DNA from: Strigomonas culicis
Lineage: Eukaryota; Euglenozoa; Kinetoplastea; Trypanosomatida; Trypanosomatidae
Direction: 5' to 3'
Assembly: GCA_000482145.1 (NCBI GenBank)
Contig: AUXH01000177.1
Coordinates: forward strand, 1 to 31,575
DNA: 31,575 nucleotides
Shown: piece after piece, positions 8,426 to 18,089 of the stretch
Layout of the letters: each line of letters opens with the position of its first letter
Numbering within the stretch: the stretch's first letter is position 1
Notes under the pieces: generated by a model
What the model saw: only the letters and a program-made list of their open reading frames with translations
What the model was told of the DNA's origin: nothing
The model's database searches: none
Made by a program: the position numbers and the translations under genes

Positions 8426-11400
8426 TCACGCGGACGGCAACACCTGCTTCAGCTTCACGTACACTTGAGTCACATAGTCCGTCAAAAAGAAGGGTGTCCC
8501 CGTACCAGAGATGTCCGCCAGCATGGCCTTCAGGATGCGGACCAAATTCTTTGTGCAGTGGATAAAGTCACTATAAAACTCGTGCGTCGTCAGCGGCGAC
8601 TGCGAGAATTGGTTCGAGAGCAGCTCCTCGACTGCCACGCAGTACAAGCTCAGCGCCAGTTGCGTGTTCTCCACGTGTACAGACTGCAGACGCGCATGGC
8701 TCTCCTGCGCCGTCGTGTTCGGCGTGAAGGACTCGTCGGTCGCCACGCTCTCGTTCAGGTCGGTGGCGTTCAGCTCCGCCAGCCGCTGCGACGTGCTGAT
8801 GCCGGTGTGCCGCGGCGTGCAGGTCACGCTCGACGCGCGCGAAAAGGAGGCCCGCGAGGGCATTTCCGACAGGCTCGCGCCGGCCGGCCCTGCGAGGGAC
8901 GGCGTCATGCCGGCCGCGCCCGCGCGGCGCAGGTAGCTGTGCTCCTGCCGGATAAAGCTGTAGAGCATGACGAGCGTGTTGATGAAGAAGCACCCATACT
9001 CCTTGCGCGACAGGCGCACCGGCGCGCCGCCATCGGCGGTCCGCTCGGCGGCCTTCTCCCGCAGAATGAACGCGAGCAAGGGGTGCGCGGCGTCGCTGGT
9101 GGCGGTGAGGGGGGCCTGCAGCAGGAAGAAGGACAGCTGCTCGCGCACCGTCAGCACCATGTACTCCTCCATCAGCCGCTCGTCCGCCTGCGCGGCCTCC
9201 GGCGTCGCGGCGGACGCGACGCACTTGCCCAGCCGCGCGGGGCGGTAGTGCAGGAACTGCAGGAAGCTCGTCTGCACCGGCACGCGGAAGACGCAGCTGG
9301 GGTTCGACAAGCTGCTCATCACCACGGCGAGCTGCGTGCACACGAAGATCTCGCGGAAGTCCCAGACGCAATACAGGGCCTCCGTCCCCGGGCAGGTCAG
9401 GCCGCTGAGCGCGTGCAGAAAGCGCGGCGCAGCGCTCAGCACAGCCGTCATGGAGGACAGCCACGACGTGGTCGTGTGGTCCTTGACGATCATGTCGCCC
9501 GGTGCGAACTCGCGCTCGAGCGTCATGAAGACGAGCACAAACCGCAGCGTCGCGTTCCACAGGACGTGCCAGGCCCGCTCCTGGTACGCGACGGCCCCGC
9601 CCGCTGCGCCGCTGTTGCAGGCCGTCGCCGAGTGACGCATGGCGCCGAGGGTGTGCACCAGCGCCGCGATGGGCGCGGTGGGCACGTGGGGGAAGTGCCG
9701 GCCCTGCTCGTCCGAGCGCACCACCGCAATCACGGTGGCGAGCAGCGCCTCGAACTGCGCCGTCAAGGGGGACGTGCACTCGCTGACGCCGATGTGGTCC
9801 GTCAGCTCCACCGCACGCCGGACCAGCAGGGGCAGCGTGCTGTACACGGGGGCCGTGCAGTAGGCGCCAAACTGACCAAAAAAGTGGTTCACATTGACGA
9901 GGAAGGCGTCCCACTCCGTGTCCGGCGGCGTCACCTTGTGCCGGTGCAGCACCGTGTTGAGGAGGTCGAAGACGGCCGGGAGCCGCCCGGTCGCCCGCCC
10001 GAGGTCGTCGTGGAAGCACAAGAGGATCGCGAGGGTGGGGTTCAGCACCTCCAAGTGGGTCCCATTCAGCTGGGCGAAGTCCACCAGAAAGTCAACGAGG
10101 GGGCGGAACGCATCCTTCTCAATGCTCTTGGGGGGAATGTACTGCGCGAGCGTGGACGCGAGCGCCAGGAACGTCGCGTAGCACCGCTGCCGCGCGAAGA
10201 TGAGCAGCGGGTGCGTCTTGTACGCTGTCTCGCGCAGCACCTCCAGCGCGACCTGCAGCATCTCCACGTTGCGCAGGACGGACCCGTCCTCGGCCGTGCT
10301 GTCGCAGTCGGTGCCGCGCAGCACCACCGCGAAGCGCACCGACGTCGCCAGGCGTGTCAGCACCTCCATGTAGGACGTGAGCATGTTCAGCACCGTGCAG
10401 AGCCGCTCGCACTTCTCGTTCCTGAACACAAAGTGTGGCCCCAGCACAAGCGGGTATGGCGCGCTGCTCATGCAAGCATTGACGGTGTGCGCATTCTCAA
10501 GGACCTCTGTCTTGAACGGATTCGTCGAACGGTCGAAATACTCGTAGAAGCTGGCCATTTTGCACTCCTTGAACTGCTTCGCCGGCGCATGTTCCCACAT
10601 GACGCGCGAGAGCTGCCGCGTCTGATTCTCCACATCCGCGACGGACCCCGGCAGTGAGCGGAGACCCACGGCCGCGTCGAGGGACGTGACGCCGGTCAGC
10701 GCGCCGCCCGCGGAGCCGCCGTGCACCGTCACGTGTCCGCCGCTCGAGTCGTGGGGTGCCTCACACCGTGCGAGCGCCCCGTACTCCTCCACATAGGCCT
10801 CTCTACACGCCGTCAGCGCCCTGAGGGCGTAGTCCCACGTCTTGTCGACGAGCTGGCAGCCGCCCTGCCCGCTGGCGCTCGTCGAAATGGTCAAGCGCTG
10901 CTGCGGCAGCGGCGGCTTCGTCCCGCTGCCGGGGGGCACGCGCAGCAGCGGGGTGATGTGCGTCAGGCTCCCGTCGGCCGAGGCGCCATTCTCCTTGCAG
11001 ATGTGCTGAGTGGCGACCAAGTCGATAAAGCTGATCGTGGCGGCTGTGAAGGCGCCCCGCTCGAGGCGATTCTCCCCCGTCATCTCGGAGAGGAGCGTCA
11101 TGAGGCGCGTCGTCGGCATGGCGTCGGTGGAGATGTCCTGCTGTATGAGCGCCGCCATCGCGCGCTCCAGGTAGTCCGCATTCTCCGCCTTGATAATGGT
11201 GCACAGCGTGCGACAGAGGGGCAAGTCGGACAGCTCCTGCACGTCGTTGTCCTTGGGCAGCGAGCACGGCCCGGCCAGGTAGTCGAAGACCGACGTCGCC
11301 CTGGTCTGCACAGCGCGTAAGAGGCGCAGCCGGAACACGTTTTCGCGGTGGCCAATGTGCTCCTGCAGCACGACTCTGATTTTAGCCGCGAAGGTCAGCC

Positions 11401-14131
11401 GCACCTCCTGGGTGCAGCTACTGCGCAGGGCGTAGAGCAGCTCCTCTTCCGGCGTGCGGTGCACCAAAATAAGGAGCAGCTCCGTCAGTTCCTCAGCGCA
11501 CCCGAGCGCCGCACCGCCGCCCTCGAAGAGCAACGCCAGCAGCGCGTAAAACAGGGTGACCGTGTTTTCCACCTCTAGCACCCGGACGCTGCACTGCGCC
11601 ATCTCCTTGTAGGCCTGGGTCGTGAGGAGTATAATGGTGAGCACCTCCACCACGAACTTCACGTGCTTGTGGATGCTCTCGCCGCAAAGGGTCACGACGC
11701 CAATGGCGAGCTGCTTGAGCAAGAAGCTGAGTCCCTCGCACCAGCGAAGGATAAACGTCGAGAGCGTCTCCCTCGACGCGCTGCTGAGGAGCACCTCGTG
11801 GACAAACGTGCTCAGGTCGTGCTCCGCGTAGAAGGTCGCGCTGCGCACGTACTGCAGGTGCGCGGCGGCCAAGAGAAAAAAGGTGCCGCCCTCTAACGTC
11901 TGCTCGATCGCCCCGCGCTGCACGCGGCAGAGAGAGAGGAAAATGCGCTCCTTCGACACGGCCTCGGAGGCGCTGCATAGATGCGCGTAGACGCACATCT
12001 GCGCCGTCGCGGTGCCGACCGCCTCTACGTTGGTGCCCACCAGAGCACACAGCTCCTCTTGGAGGAGCAGGTCTGCCAGGCCCTGGAGGTCGCCCAGCCC
12101 GCCCGAAAAGAGGGCCACGAAGTTATACACGCGGTCCTGGATAAAGGCACCGATGGAGAGCTCGGCCAGGAAAAGGCGACAAACGTGTTTGCAGTAAGAT
12201 AAAACGTCGACGCCAACAAAAGACGAGAGACCTTGCAAGTCCGTACGGCAATGGAATGCCATGGAGAGCACGAGGTTGACCGTCGACTCCACAAAGGCGG
12301 CCTGACAAATCAAGCTGCCGTGCTGGGGGTCGTGCCGGTCGAGGACCGTGCCAAAGAGCGTTTGAATGCGTTCGGGGCTCAGATAGCCTTCCAAGAGCGC
12401 GAGACTATGGTTTAGCACATTGAAGCTCTTGCCACACTCCCTGGCATTCGACTGCTCCGCTCCGACAACCACGGCCACCTCCTTTTGATCAACAGTAAAG
12501 TACTTCTCGATGCTCGCCATGCTGGTCAAGAACCGCAGCCCCCCTGCAGCCACGTAGTTGAACAGGCTGTAGGCGTAGAGCTCGTAGTCGACCTCCGTGT
12601 GAAACTGGCACCCCAGTGCTTTGAAGAGACCCGCCCCCAGCACCGCTGACGATGTTGCCGCTGCCGCTCCTGCAAGCACGGTGTCTCCGCCTCCCGAAAG
12701 CACCAAGTCGTTGGCGTTGATGTTGTTATTCTTACTATCCTTCAGTGCCAGCGCGGCGCCCGTGTTGCCGCTCGCCTCCTCAATGCCCAGCGTTTGCATC
12801 CACAAGGCCTCGTGGTCACGGCGGGAGGGCGCCTCGTCGGCATTGCTGGCGCAGAATCGGGCTTCACTCACCTTGGTGTTCACCGTTTTGATGTGGTCCA
12901 TGACCACGCGAAGGTTCACCATGTTGTTCCGCGCGATAACGGTCAGGGCCGCGAGGGCGGTCGGCGGCTCCTCCCACTCCGGCCCGTGGATCGCCATCGA
13001 CTTGCCGAAGCCCAGCAGCGTGTCCAGGTGGCACGTCGCGATGAGGTCGTTGGGCACCAAGTGGAAGAAGCGGTGCAGTGTCTCCCGCAGGTAGTCGTTC
13101 ACGTAGTTGAGCGCAATCGAAAACTCGGCACTGTCGCGCCGAAAGAAGGCGTTCGAGTACAGATCCAGCACGCGCGTCGTGGTCACCGCCGTGCTCGCGC
13201 GCTGCAAGAAGTCGCCCATGACCGCGCCGTCGTCCCCGTCCGACGGGTGCGCGAGACAGTACAGCACACACTGCGGCACGACGAGAGAGACCGTGGAGGG
13301 CGCCTCGCTGCGGCCAAAGTCGTCGCAGCAGCGCTGCAGCAGGTCGCGATTGGCACCGCACAGCATGGCCTTGGCGCAGTGCATGAGAAAGACGGTCACG
13401 CAAACGGCGGACCTGCCCCACTGCGCCGCGCGGCCGCGGTCTTCCCTGCCTGCCTCCAGCGCAAACGTGTAGAGGAATGTGAGGTCGGCGGGCCTCATGC
13501 CGTCGCTCATGCGGCCGTGGCGCTCCGCGGCCTCCTCGTCGCCCTCCGCGTCGTCCAGCGCCTTGGTGTACAGGAGCAACGCTTCTGCGTAGCACGAGAT
13601 GAGGTGCAGCAGCATGTCCAGCACGACGGGCGACACGACGGCGCTGTAGGCCACGTAGCTCTGATACACGTGTTTGAGGTGTTCCGTCAGCACTCGCTCC
13701 AAGTGCATATTCTTCAGACGCGCCAAGAGCTCCTCGTAGATGGTGTTGCGGTAGAAGCAGCGCGGCCGTTGCAGGAAGGTGATTAAAAACTGCATCTCCT
13801 TCATGTGCGTGCGGTGCCCCGGGCCCATGTCTATGTTCCAACCTTGCTCACTCTTGTCCGAGGGGATCAGTGCACCCACACCTACCAATATCTGCCTGTG
13901 CGTTCGGGCGTCAAAGAGGGCCTTCTCCAACAGAGCCGACCCGCAACGCTGAATGAAGGGATCACGATGCCCATGCGCTAGCGTCGACGCGCCGCCGTCC
14001 GAGGCCATCTCTAGATCGAAAAGACCCGCAGAGGGGGGAACGAGTTCGCTGTCCTCGACATGCTGGGCCAAGGACGAGACTAACGTGCGCGGCTCCACTC
14101 TCGGGTTTCGTTCCTTGCTGTTCCTGCGCAT
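8426..14131 (-). CDS. Very large predicted alpha-helical protein, 1901 aa, possible Nup205/188-like nucleoporin
   Basis: The longest gene in the window, one uninterrupted frame. The first ATG (14131) begins MRRNSKERN. The frame extends 32 codons upstream without an ATG, through the TG repeat where it would encode VCVCVCV, so that part is leader. The protein is almost entirely helical and leucine/alanine-rich with regularly spaced hydrophobic helices, suggesting an alpha-solenoid. It has no transmembrane segment, signal peptide or catalytic motif I can identify. Disordered Ser/Thr-rich loops appear near the C-terminus (SRASFSRASSVTCTPRHTG). Size, fold and a stretch containing YVNDYLRETLHRFFHLVPND recall the large scaffold nucleoporins (Nup205/Nup188), but this is only a hypothesis. 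HEAT-repeat regulators or a kinetoplastid-specific scaffold are alternatives. Stop codon TGA. Confidence 0.85.
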   Translation of the reverse strand: MRRNSKERNPRVEPRTLVSSLAQHVEDSELVPPSAGLFDLEMASDGGASTLAHGHRDPFIQRCGSALLEKALFDARTHRQILVGVGALIPSDKSEQGWNIDMGPGHRTHMKEMQFLITFLQRPRCFYRNTIYEELLARLKNMHLERVLTEHLKHVYQSYVAYSAVVSPVVLDMLLHLISCYAEALLLYTKALDDAEGDEEAAERHGRMSDGMRPADLTFLYTFALEAGREDRGRAAQWGRSAVCVTVFLMHCAKAMLCGANRDLLQRCCDDFGRSEAPSTVSLVVPQCVLYCLAHPSDGDDGAVMGDFLQRASTAVTTTRVLDLYSNAFFRRDSAEFSIALNYVNDYLRETLHRFFHLVPNDLIATCHLDTLLGFGKSMAIHGPEWEEPPTALAALTVIARNNMVNLRVVMDHIKTVNTKVSEARFCASNADEAPSRRDHEALWMQTLGIEEASGNTGAALALKDSKNNNINANDLVLSGGGDTVLAGAAAATSSAVLGAGLFKALGCQFHTEVDYELYAYSLFNYVAAGGLRFLTSMASIEKYFTVDQKEVAVVVGAEQSNARECGKSFNVLNHSLALLEGYLSPERIQTLFGTVLDRHDPQHGSLICQAAFVESTVNLVLSMAFHCRTDLQGLSSFVGVDVLSYCKHVCRLFLAELSIGAFIQDRVYNFVALFSGGLGDLQGLADLLLQEELCALVGTNVEAVGTATAQMCVYAHLCSASEAVSKERIFLSLCRVQRGAIEQTLEGGTFFLLAAAHLQYVRSATFYAEHDLSTFVHEVLLSSASRETLSTFILRWCEGLSFLLKQLAIGVVTLCGESIHKHVKFVVEVLTIILLTTQAYKEMAQCSVRVLEVENTVTLFYALLALLFEGGGAALGCAEELTELLLILVHRTPEEELLYALRSSCTQEVRLTFAAKIRVVLQEHIGHRENVFRLRLLRAVQTRATSVFDYLAGPCSLPKDNDVQELSDLPLCRTLCTIIKAENADYLERAMAALIQQDISTDAMPTTRLMTLLSEMTGENRLERGAFTAATISFIDLVATQHICKENGASADGSLTHITPLLRVPPGSGTKPPLPQQRLTISTSASGQGGCQLVDKTWDYALRALTACREAYVEEYGALARCEAPHDSSGGHVTVHGGSAGGALTGVTSLDAAVGLRSLPGSVADVENQTRQLSRVMWEHAPAKQFKECKMASFYEYFDRSTNPFKTEVLENAHTVNACMSSAPYPLVLGPHFVFRNEKCERLCTVLNMLTSYMEVLTRLATSVRFAVVLRGTDCDSTAEDGSVLRNVEMLQVALEVLRETAYKTHPLLIFARQRCYATFLALASTLAQYIPPKSIEKDAFRPLVDFLVDFAQLNGTHLEVLNPTLAILLCFHDDLGRATGRLPAVFDLLNTVLHRHKVTPPDTEWDAFLVNVNHFFGQFGAYCTAPVYSTLPLLVRRAVELTDHIGVSECTSPLTAQFEALLATVIAVVRSDEQGRHFPHVPTAPIAALVHTLGAMRHSATACNSGAAGGAVAYQERAWHVLWNATLRFVLVFMTLEREFAPGDMIVKDHTTTSWLSSMTAVLSAAPRFLHALSGLTCPGTEALYCVWDFREIFVCTQLAVVMSSLSNPSCVFRVPVQTSFLQFLHYRPARLGKCVASAATPEAAQADERLMEEYMVLTVREQLSFFLLQAPLTATSDAAHPLLAFILREKAAERTADGGAPVRLSRKEYGCFFINTLVMLYSFIRQEHSYLRRAGAAGMTPSLAGPAGASLSEMPSRASFSRASSVTCTPRHTGISTSQRLAELNATDLNESVATDESFTPNTTAQESHARLQSVHVENTQLALSLYCVAVEELLSNQFSQSPLTTHEFYSDFIHCTKNLVRILKAMLADISGTGTPFFLTDYVTQVYVKLKQVLPSA

Positions 14132-14184
14132 CACGGCGGGAAAGCTATAGTCGGATGTGGACCTATACACAGTTTCAAGCGAAT

Positions 14185-14250
14185 CTAACAAGGACACACA
14201 CACACACACACACACAGACACAAACACAAGAAATGAAAGGAAACTTATAG
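14185..14250 (-). promoter_or_regulatory. Predicted spliced-leader acceptor for the 1901-aa gene
   Basis: On the minus strand a T/C-rich stretch and a (TG)12 repeat are followed by the first AG at 14185-14186 (CCTTGTTAG), about 53 nt upstream of the ATG. This separates the non-ATG upstream frame from the mature mRNA. Confidence 0.5.
14193..14216. repeat. (AC)12 microsatellite
   Basis: A perfect 24-bp AC repeat, (GT)12 on the transcribed strand, directly upstream of the predicted splice acceptor of the 1901-aa gene. Confidence 0.95.
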
Positions 14251-14972
14251 TATACTATTAACTCATAAAAATGGAAGAAAAAAAAAAGAAGGACGAGAGA
14301 GCGAGAGCACATATGTCCGCGATCCTACATACATTTTCAACAACAAGAACAAAGGGAACCGAGGAATACCCCCCGAAAAAAAAAGGAAGCGATCCGCTTC
14401 CAAAAACAAACAAAAAAGCAGACAAATCGAGGCGTACTTACACGTATTGGTCTATTACTGTTATTATCCTCGTAAGAAGGATAAAAGGAAGAAGTTTAAT
14501 AATTAATTGCTGTATGGCTTGACGAAGAACATAAACAAAGTACATATGCATCCATATGGATAACTCCCATTACGAAATGACAGTACATAATTAGATGTGC
14601 CAAGGGGGCAATATTAAGAAAAGATAATAATAATGAAAATAAGTGAAAGCACAGTTGTTTTACTTCATTATATATCTTTATCGTTCTTACGGTATGTGCT
14701 CATCTTCGAGATCCCCGCAACGTCCACCCAGCGCATGCAGAAAACGCAAGGCGTGGAGGAGATGTATAAAAAAATGAGATGTGAGAGTCATATCATACTT
14801 CGTCGCTCTTGCCTCACGATGTACATGCTTTCTCTCTCTGACAAAGTGAGCGGCGAGTGTGACTCTATTCTTCCTAACGGTTTTCCTACTACGGCGCAGA
14901 GACATCTGTTCTTTTACGCACACGCGCATCCTCTCCGCCTCCCTCCCGTCTTCTTGTCCGAGCGCTTCTCTC

Positions 14973-16220
14973 TCAGTTCTGCTTCTTCTTCTTGATGGAC
15001 ATGATGTTGATGCCGAGGTAGTCCGCCAGCTGACGGAAGACGGACAGCACCAGACAGAGAAAGCAGAAGGCGCCAAGGAGCGCGAGCGCGAAGAAGCTCT
15101 TCCCGAGGACCTGGTCCGCGGTGTCGCTATCCATCACGGACAGCACCTTGTTCGCGACGGCGAGAAGGTGGACCACTAGCATGAGCACGTAGTGGAAGAA
15201 AAAGGCGCGGTACGGCATGATGCACAGCCGCGACACGGTGAGCCGCGTCACCGTCTGCGAAATAAGAAGGCCGTAGCTAAACTCAAAAACAAACGGATAC
15301 TGCGCCTGCACGTGCGGGTACATGCGGTAGACCACCACATGCAGGATCGTGATGACGCACGTCGGCAGCGCGGCGCGGTAGGCGACCCAGCTCGAGGCGT
15401 GCACCGTCGGCTTCGTGATGGCGTGGGAGAGGTTGGCCAGGACGGTGAAGAAGAGCGAGACGAAGAAGAAGAGGAGAATGACGTCGCGGCACGTCGACAC
15501 GGTAAGGGTGTCGTGGCCGTCCACAGCGAAGGGCAGCGGCAGCGTGTACGGCTGAGCGAAGAGGGGCTGCACCCAGAACGCGGTCGACTTGAAGCCCGAG
15601 ACGCAGAACATGCCGCAGCTCAGCAGGATGCCCTCCACCGGGCCGCTGATGTAACCGAGGTCCAGCGTGCCGGTCGTGTACTGCTCCCAGATGGCGGTGA
15701 AGAGCCCAATGGAGGTGAAGAAGACGTACGCGAAGGTGAGGGCGGGATCCAGGTTGGTGGCCAGCGCCATGTTCGCCTGCACGAACGGCGTCAGGAACGC
15801 GTCGCAGCCGTGGTCGTAGAGCTCGCCCAGCGGGCTGCCGGTGCCGGTGCGGCGCGCCTGCTTCCCGTCGAGCGCGTCAAAGGTCTGGTAGAAGAAGAGG
15901 CTGAAGGCGGCGTAGAACCACGCCCACGCGGGGTACTCCGCGTTCTGGAAGAGGAAGAAGTACAAGTTGATGAAGAAGGACGACATGCCGACGACGAAAC
16001 CTATGAACGTGATGCAGTTCGGTGCGATGGTCATGGGGAACAGACTAATAATAAAGTTCCAGTAGGGCTGCAGGAGAAAGCGGCTAAACAGAGACTTGTC
16101 AGACCCCGTGTACTTGTACTTCTTCAAGTTGTCCAAGTACTTTGGGGGAATGTGCACGTGAGAGGACGTGCCGTCGTCCTCGCTACGGCCGTCCCGCTTG
16201 CTCTCGCTTTTCTTCGCCAT
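14973..16220 (-). CDS. CEPT: Choline/ethanolamine phosphotransferase (CDP-alcohol phosphatidyltransferase)
   Basis: A 415-residue integral membrane enzyme that transfers phosphocholine or phosphoethanolamine from the CDP-activated form to diacylglycerol or alkylacylglycerol, the last Kennedy-pathway step, in the ER. The full catalytic signature DG(x2)AR(x8)G(x3)D(x3)D is at residues 118-140: D118, G119, A122, R123, G132, D136, D140. About eight to ten hydrophobic spans follow the usual layout. The C-terminus ends KKKKQN, a KKxx dilysine ER-retrieval signal. The start is the first ATG at 16220; the frame is open upstream only to a TTG beyond the predicted acceptor. Choline versus ethanolamine preference cannot be read from sequence. 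The dual-function name rests on a recalled neighbour relationship with a KAP gene in other trypanosomatids; an ethanolamine-only enzyme is the alternative. Stop codon TGA. Confidence 0.92.
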   Translation of the reverse strand: MAKKSESKRDGRSEDDGTSSHVHIPPKYLDNLKKYKYTGSDKSLFSRFLLQPYWNFIISLFPMTIAPNCITFIGFVVGMSSFFINLYFFLFQNAEYPAWAWFYAAFSLFFYQTFDALDGKQARRTGTGSPLGELYDHGCDAFLTPFVQANMALATNLDPALTFAYVFFTSIGLFTAIWEQYTTGTLDLGYISGPVEGILLSCGMFCVSGFKSTAFWVQPLFAQPYTLPLPFAVDGHDTLTVSTCRDVILLFFFVSLFFTVLANLSHAITKPTVHASSWVAYRAALPTCVITILHVVVYRMYPHVQAQYPFVFEFSYGLLISQTVTRLTVSRLCIMPYRAFFFHYVLMLVVHLLAVANKVLSVMDSDTADQVLGKSFFALALLGAFCFLCLVLSVFRQLADYLGINIMSIKKKKQN

Positions 16221-16958
16221 GGTCCAGCAAGTGCGTGTCCGGTGAGGCAACAAAGGAAAGATCCAATTGATGATGGAAATACTAAAGCGCAGCGTCACGC
16301 AGAAGAGCAACGAGAAAGAGCAGAATAGGCCAAGAAGGAGGGAGAGAGAGAGAGCAGAAGTGTGTATCCTTCACTTTCACCAAAATTGTACTTCATTGAA
16401 GAACCTGCACAAAAAGAAAGGAACTGACTGCAGCGACCAAAAAGGACCTGAGAGCAACTAATAAAAACCAAAATACAATAAAATCGTTAATGACACGGGA
16501 ATTAACTCTATCAATTCAAGGAATGTAAAAAAAAAAAAACTATAGATCGAAGTCACCACATCAAATCTACAACAACAACTCTAAGGGAGTGCCCTGAAAC
16601 AACGAAAGGCGAAAATGGAAACAATCAAATACATATAAAGGAGTAACTAATCTGTACAAGCACGTGCAGGAGCACGTTCAACAAGTGACGGGTAGTGCAA
16701 CCACATGGTTTGAAGTCTTTTCTTGACGTGCACATTATCCGACACTTCACTTCAATCGTGCGAGTGGTACAAGAAAACAAAAAAAAGTATTTATTCAGAA
16801 TCTCAGGCTGATGGTGTGAATTGCACACTACTAGTACAGCCATTTAGGTTATGTTTGAGCTCATCCACGGAAAGTCGGACTGGATTCCATCGGATAAAGA
16901 GGACCACGCTGAGGCTCTATGATTGGTGGTCTCTCGGTTTCGTTGCTTTGAGTTTTTA
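16221..16958. other. Intergenic region between CEPT and the KAP6-like gene
   Basis: Holds the CEPT leader signals (to about 16360), then an A-rich stretch, then about 300 bp of balanced composition (16640-16958), presumably the 3' UTR of the KAP gene ending at 16959. I checked for tRNA-like T-arms and found no convincing cloverleaf. No coding frame supported. Confidence 0.6.
16282..16360 (-). promoter_or_regulatory. Predicted spliced-leader acceptor for the phosphotransferase gene
   Basis: On the minus strand a long C/T-rich tract (about 16298-16360) precedes the first AG at 16282-16283 (GCGCTTTAG), giving a 5' UTR of about 62 nt. Confidence 0.5.
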
Positions 16959-17435
16959 TCACTTCTTCTGCGTCTTCTTCTTGATAGCCTTGCTGGCAGA
17001 ACCTACAGTTTGGGCCTTTTTCTCAGACGCACTCGCGCTTGCGCCACGCTCCAGCTTCTTCAACTCTGCATCTAAGTCTATGGGCTTACTTACATTATAC
17101 AGGGCGGAGAGCGCCTGGAAGCGGCGAGCGGAGGGAAGCGCCTGCACCTTGTGATAGTTTTCCCTCACGAAGCGTGAAAACTCGCTCTTCTTACCGTTCG
17201 CGCGGGTGCCCTTGGGGATGTTGCGGTTGCTCTTCTTTGTGTTGAGCGCCGGCTTGGTGCTCGCACGCTTCCGCAGGCTTACCATGTCCTTCTTGGAGAG
17301 GGCGTGGTACAGCTTCGAGATCTCCTTGCCGCGCTGTCCGATGGAGAGGCCCTGCAGCACGGGGTTGTTGCGCTGCTCGATGAGGAAGAGCGTGTATGGG
17401 CTCATGCCACGTAGCAGACGGGCGACACGGAACAT
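16959..17435 (-). CDS. Kinetoplast-associated HMG-box-like protein (KAP6-like)
   Basis: A 158-residue basic protein expected in the mitochondrion, binding kinetoplast DNA. The first ATG (17435) gives MFRVARLLRG, a short basic amphipathic presequence. The frame extends upstream only to a GTG that lies beyond the predicted splice site. Two HMG-like segments follow: about residues 11-56 (SPYTLFLIEQRNNP through ISKLYHALSKKDM) and about 85-115 (EFSRFVRENYHKVQALPSARR). A Lys/Ser/Ala tail ends KKKTQKK. It is a diverged paralogue of the protein at 565-1122, aligning in the first box (RGKEISKLYHALS versus RGKKLGEMYRALS). T. brucei KAP6, a two-box kDNA-binding protein needed for kDNA replication, is a likely counterpart. 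Orthology is inferred from architecture and recalled gene order. Stop codon TGA. Confidence 0.85.
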   Translation of the reverse strand: MFRVARLLRGMSPYTLFLIEQRNNPVLQGLSIGQRGKEISKLYHALSKKDMVSLRKRASTKPALNTKKSNRNIPKGTRANGKKSEFSRFVRENYHKVQALPSARRFQALSALYNVSKPIDLDAELKKLERGASASASEKKAQTVGSASKAIKKKTQKK

Positions 17436-18089
17436 CGTACAGGGCAAGCTGTGTGGCAACGACGATAACACAAGGAAAATAAAAGAAAACGACGGGGAAT
17501 CCGAAGAAGTAATAAAACAGTACGCAAGGGGTGTTCTTCAGGGCGAACGTGAAAAAAGAGATGGAGAAAGACGCACCAAAGAGAGAAAGAAGGTATGACA
17601 CTACATGAATACGGCGAAGACCATCTTATTCCAACAGGCTCTCCGGTGGCCTTGCGATGGGGATGTACATATTGGATCGCCGAGAAACAACAAACATAAA
17701 TTGAAAACATGGAACCATGCTGAAAAAAGTGATTCACTCGATTGTGCAGCGAAGAAAAAAAAAGTGTTACCAAAAGGTAAGATGCAATTAAAAAAGAATG
17801 AAAACACTTGAAGAAACAAATGAACACACAAGTTAAAGAATTATTGCACAAACAATTGATACGTATACGATTGTTTCTCGTGTCATTTTTCCTTTATTTC
17901 CATACTCCTTTAGGAATCTGTACATTTCATTGAAGCGACTGCTGGTTTAAGCACTGTATACAAGAAGAAAATTAAAAAAAAAGAACTGTTTTGTGTGCTA
18001 GATATATAGTGTTTATAAGGTGGAGCTGTTCTACGTCCTGCCACGCAGTGCGAGAGGTCCCGCTCCCCTTACACTCGTTATACCTTCCC
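17436..18089. other. Intergenic region between the KAP6-like gene and the prominin-like gene
   Basis: Contains the short KAP leader and the 3' UTR of the membrane-protein gene ending at 18090. A-rich, with several weak open frames on both strands that look like non-coding translations. No RNA gene recognised. Confidence 0.6.
17449..17500 (-). promoter_or_regulatory. Predicted spliced-leader acceptor for the KAP6-like gene
   Basis: On the minus strand the tract TTTTCTTTTATTTTCC and following sequence lead to the first AG at 17449-17450 (CCACACAG), only 13 nt before the ATG. The position excludes the upstream GTG as a start. Confidence 0.5.

Larger units (their letters stand above)
14132..14972. 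other. Intergenic region between the large gene and CEPT
   Basis: Contains the leader signals of the large gene and the 3' UTR of the phosphotransferase gene ending at 14973. A-rich up to about 14700. From 14700 to 14972 composition is more balanced, but no frame resembles a protein. Nothing else identified. Confidence 0.6.

Noticed and set aside
8264..10657. 797-codon open frame on the plus strand
   Set aside because: Antisense to the 1901-aa gene. Its Arg/His/Gly-rich translation, lack of conserved motifs and opposite direction to all other genes mark it as a by-product of GC-rich third positions.
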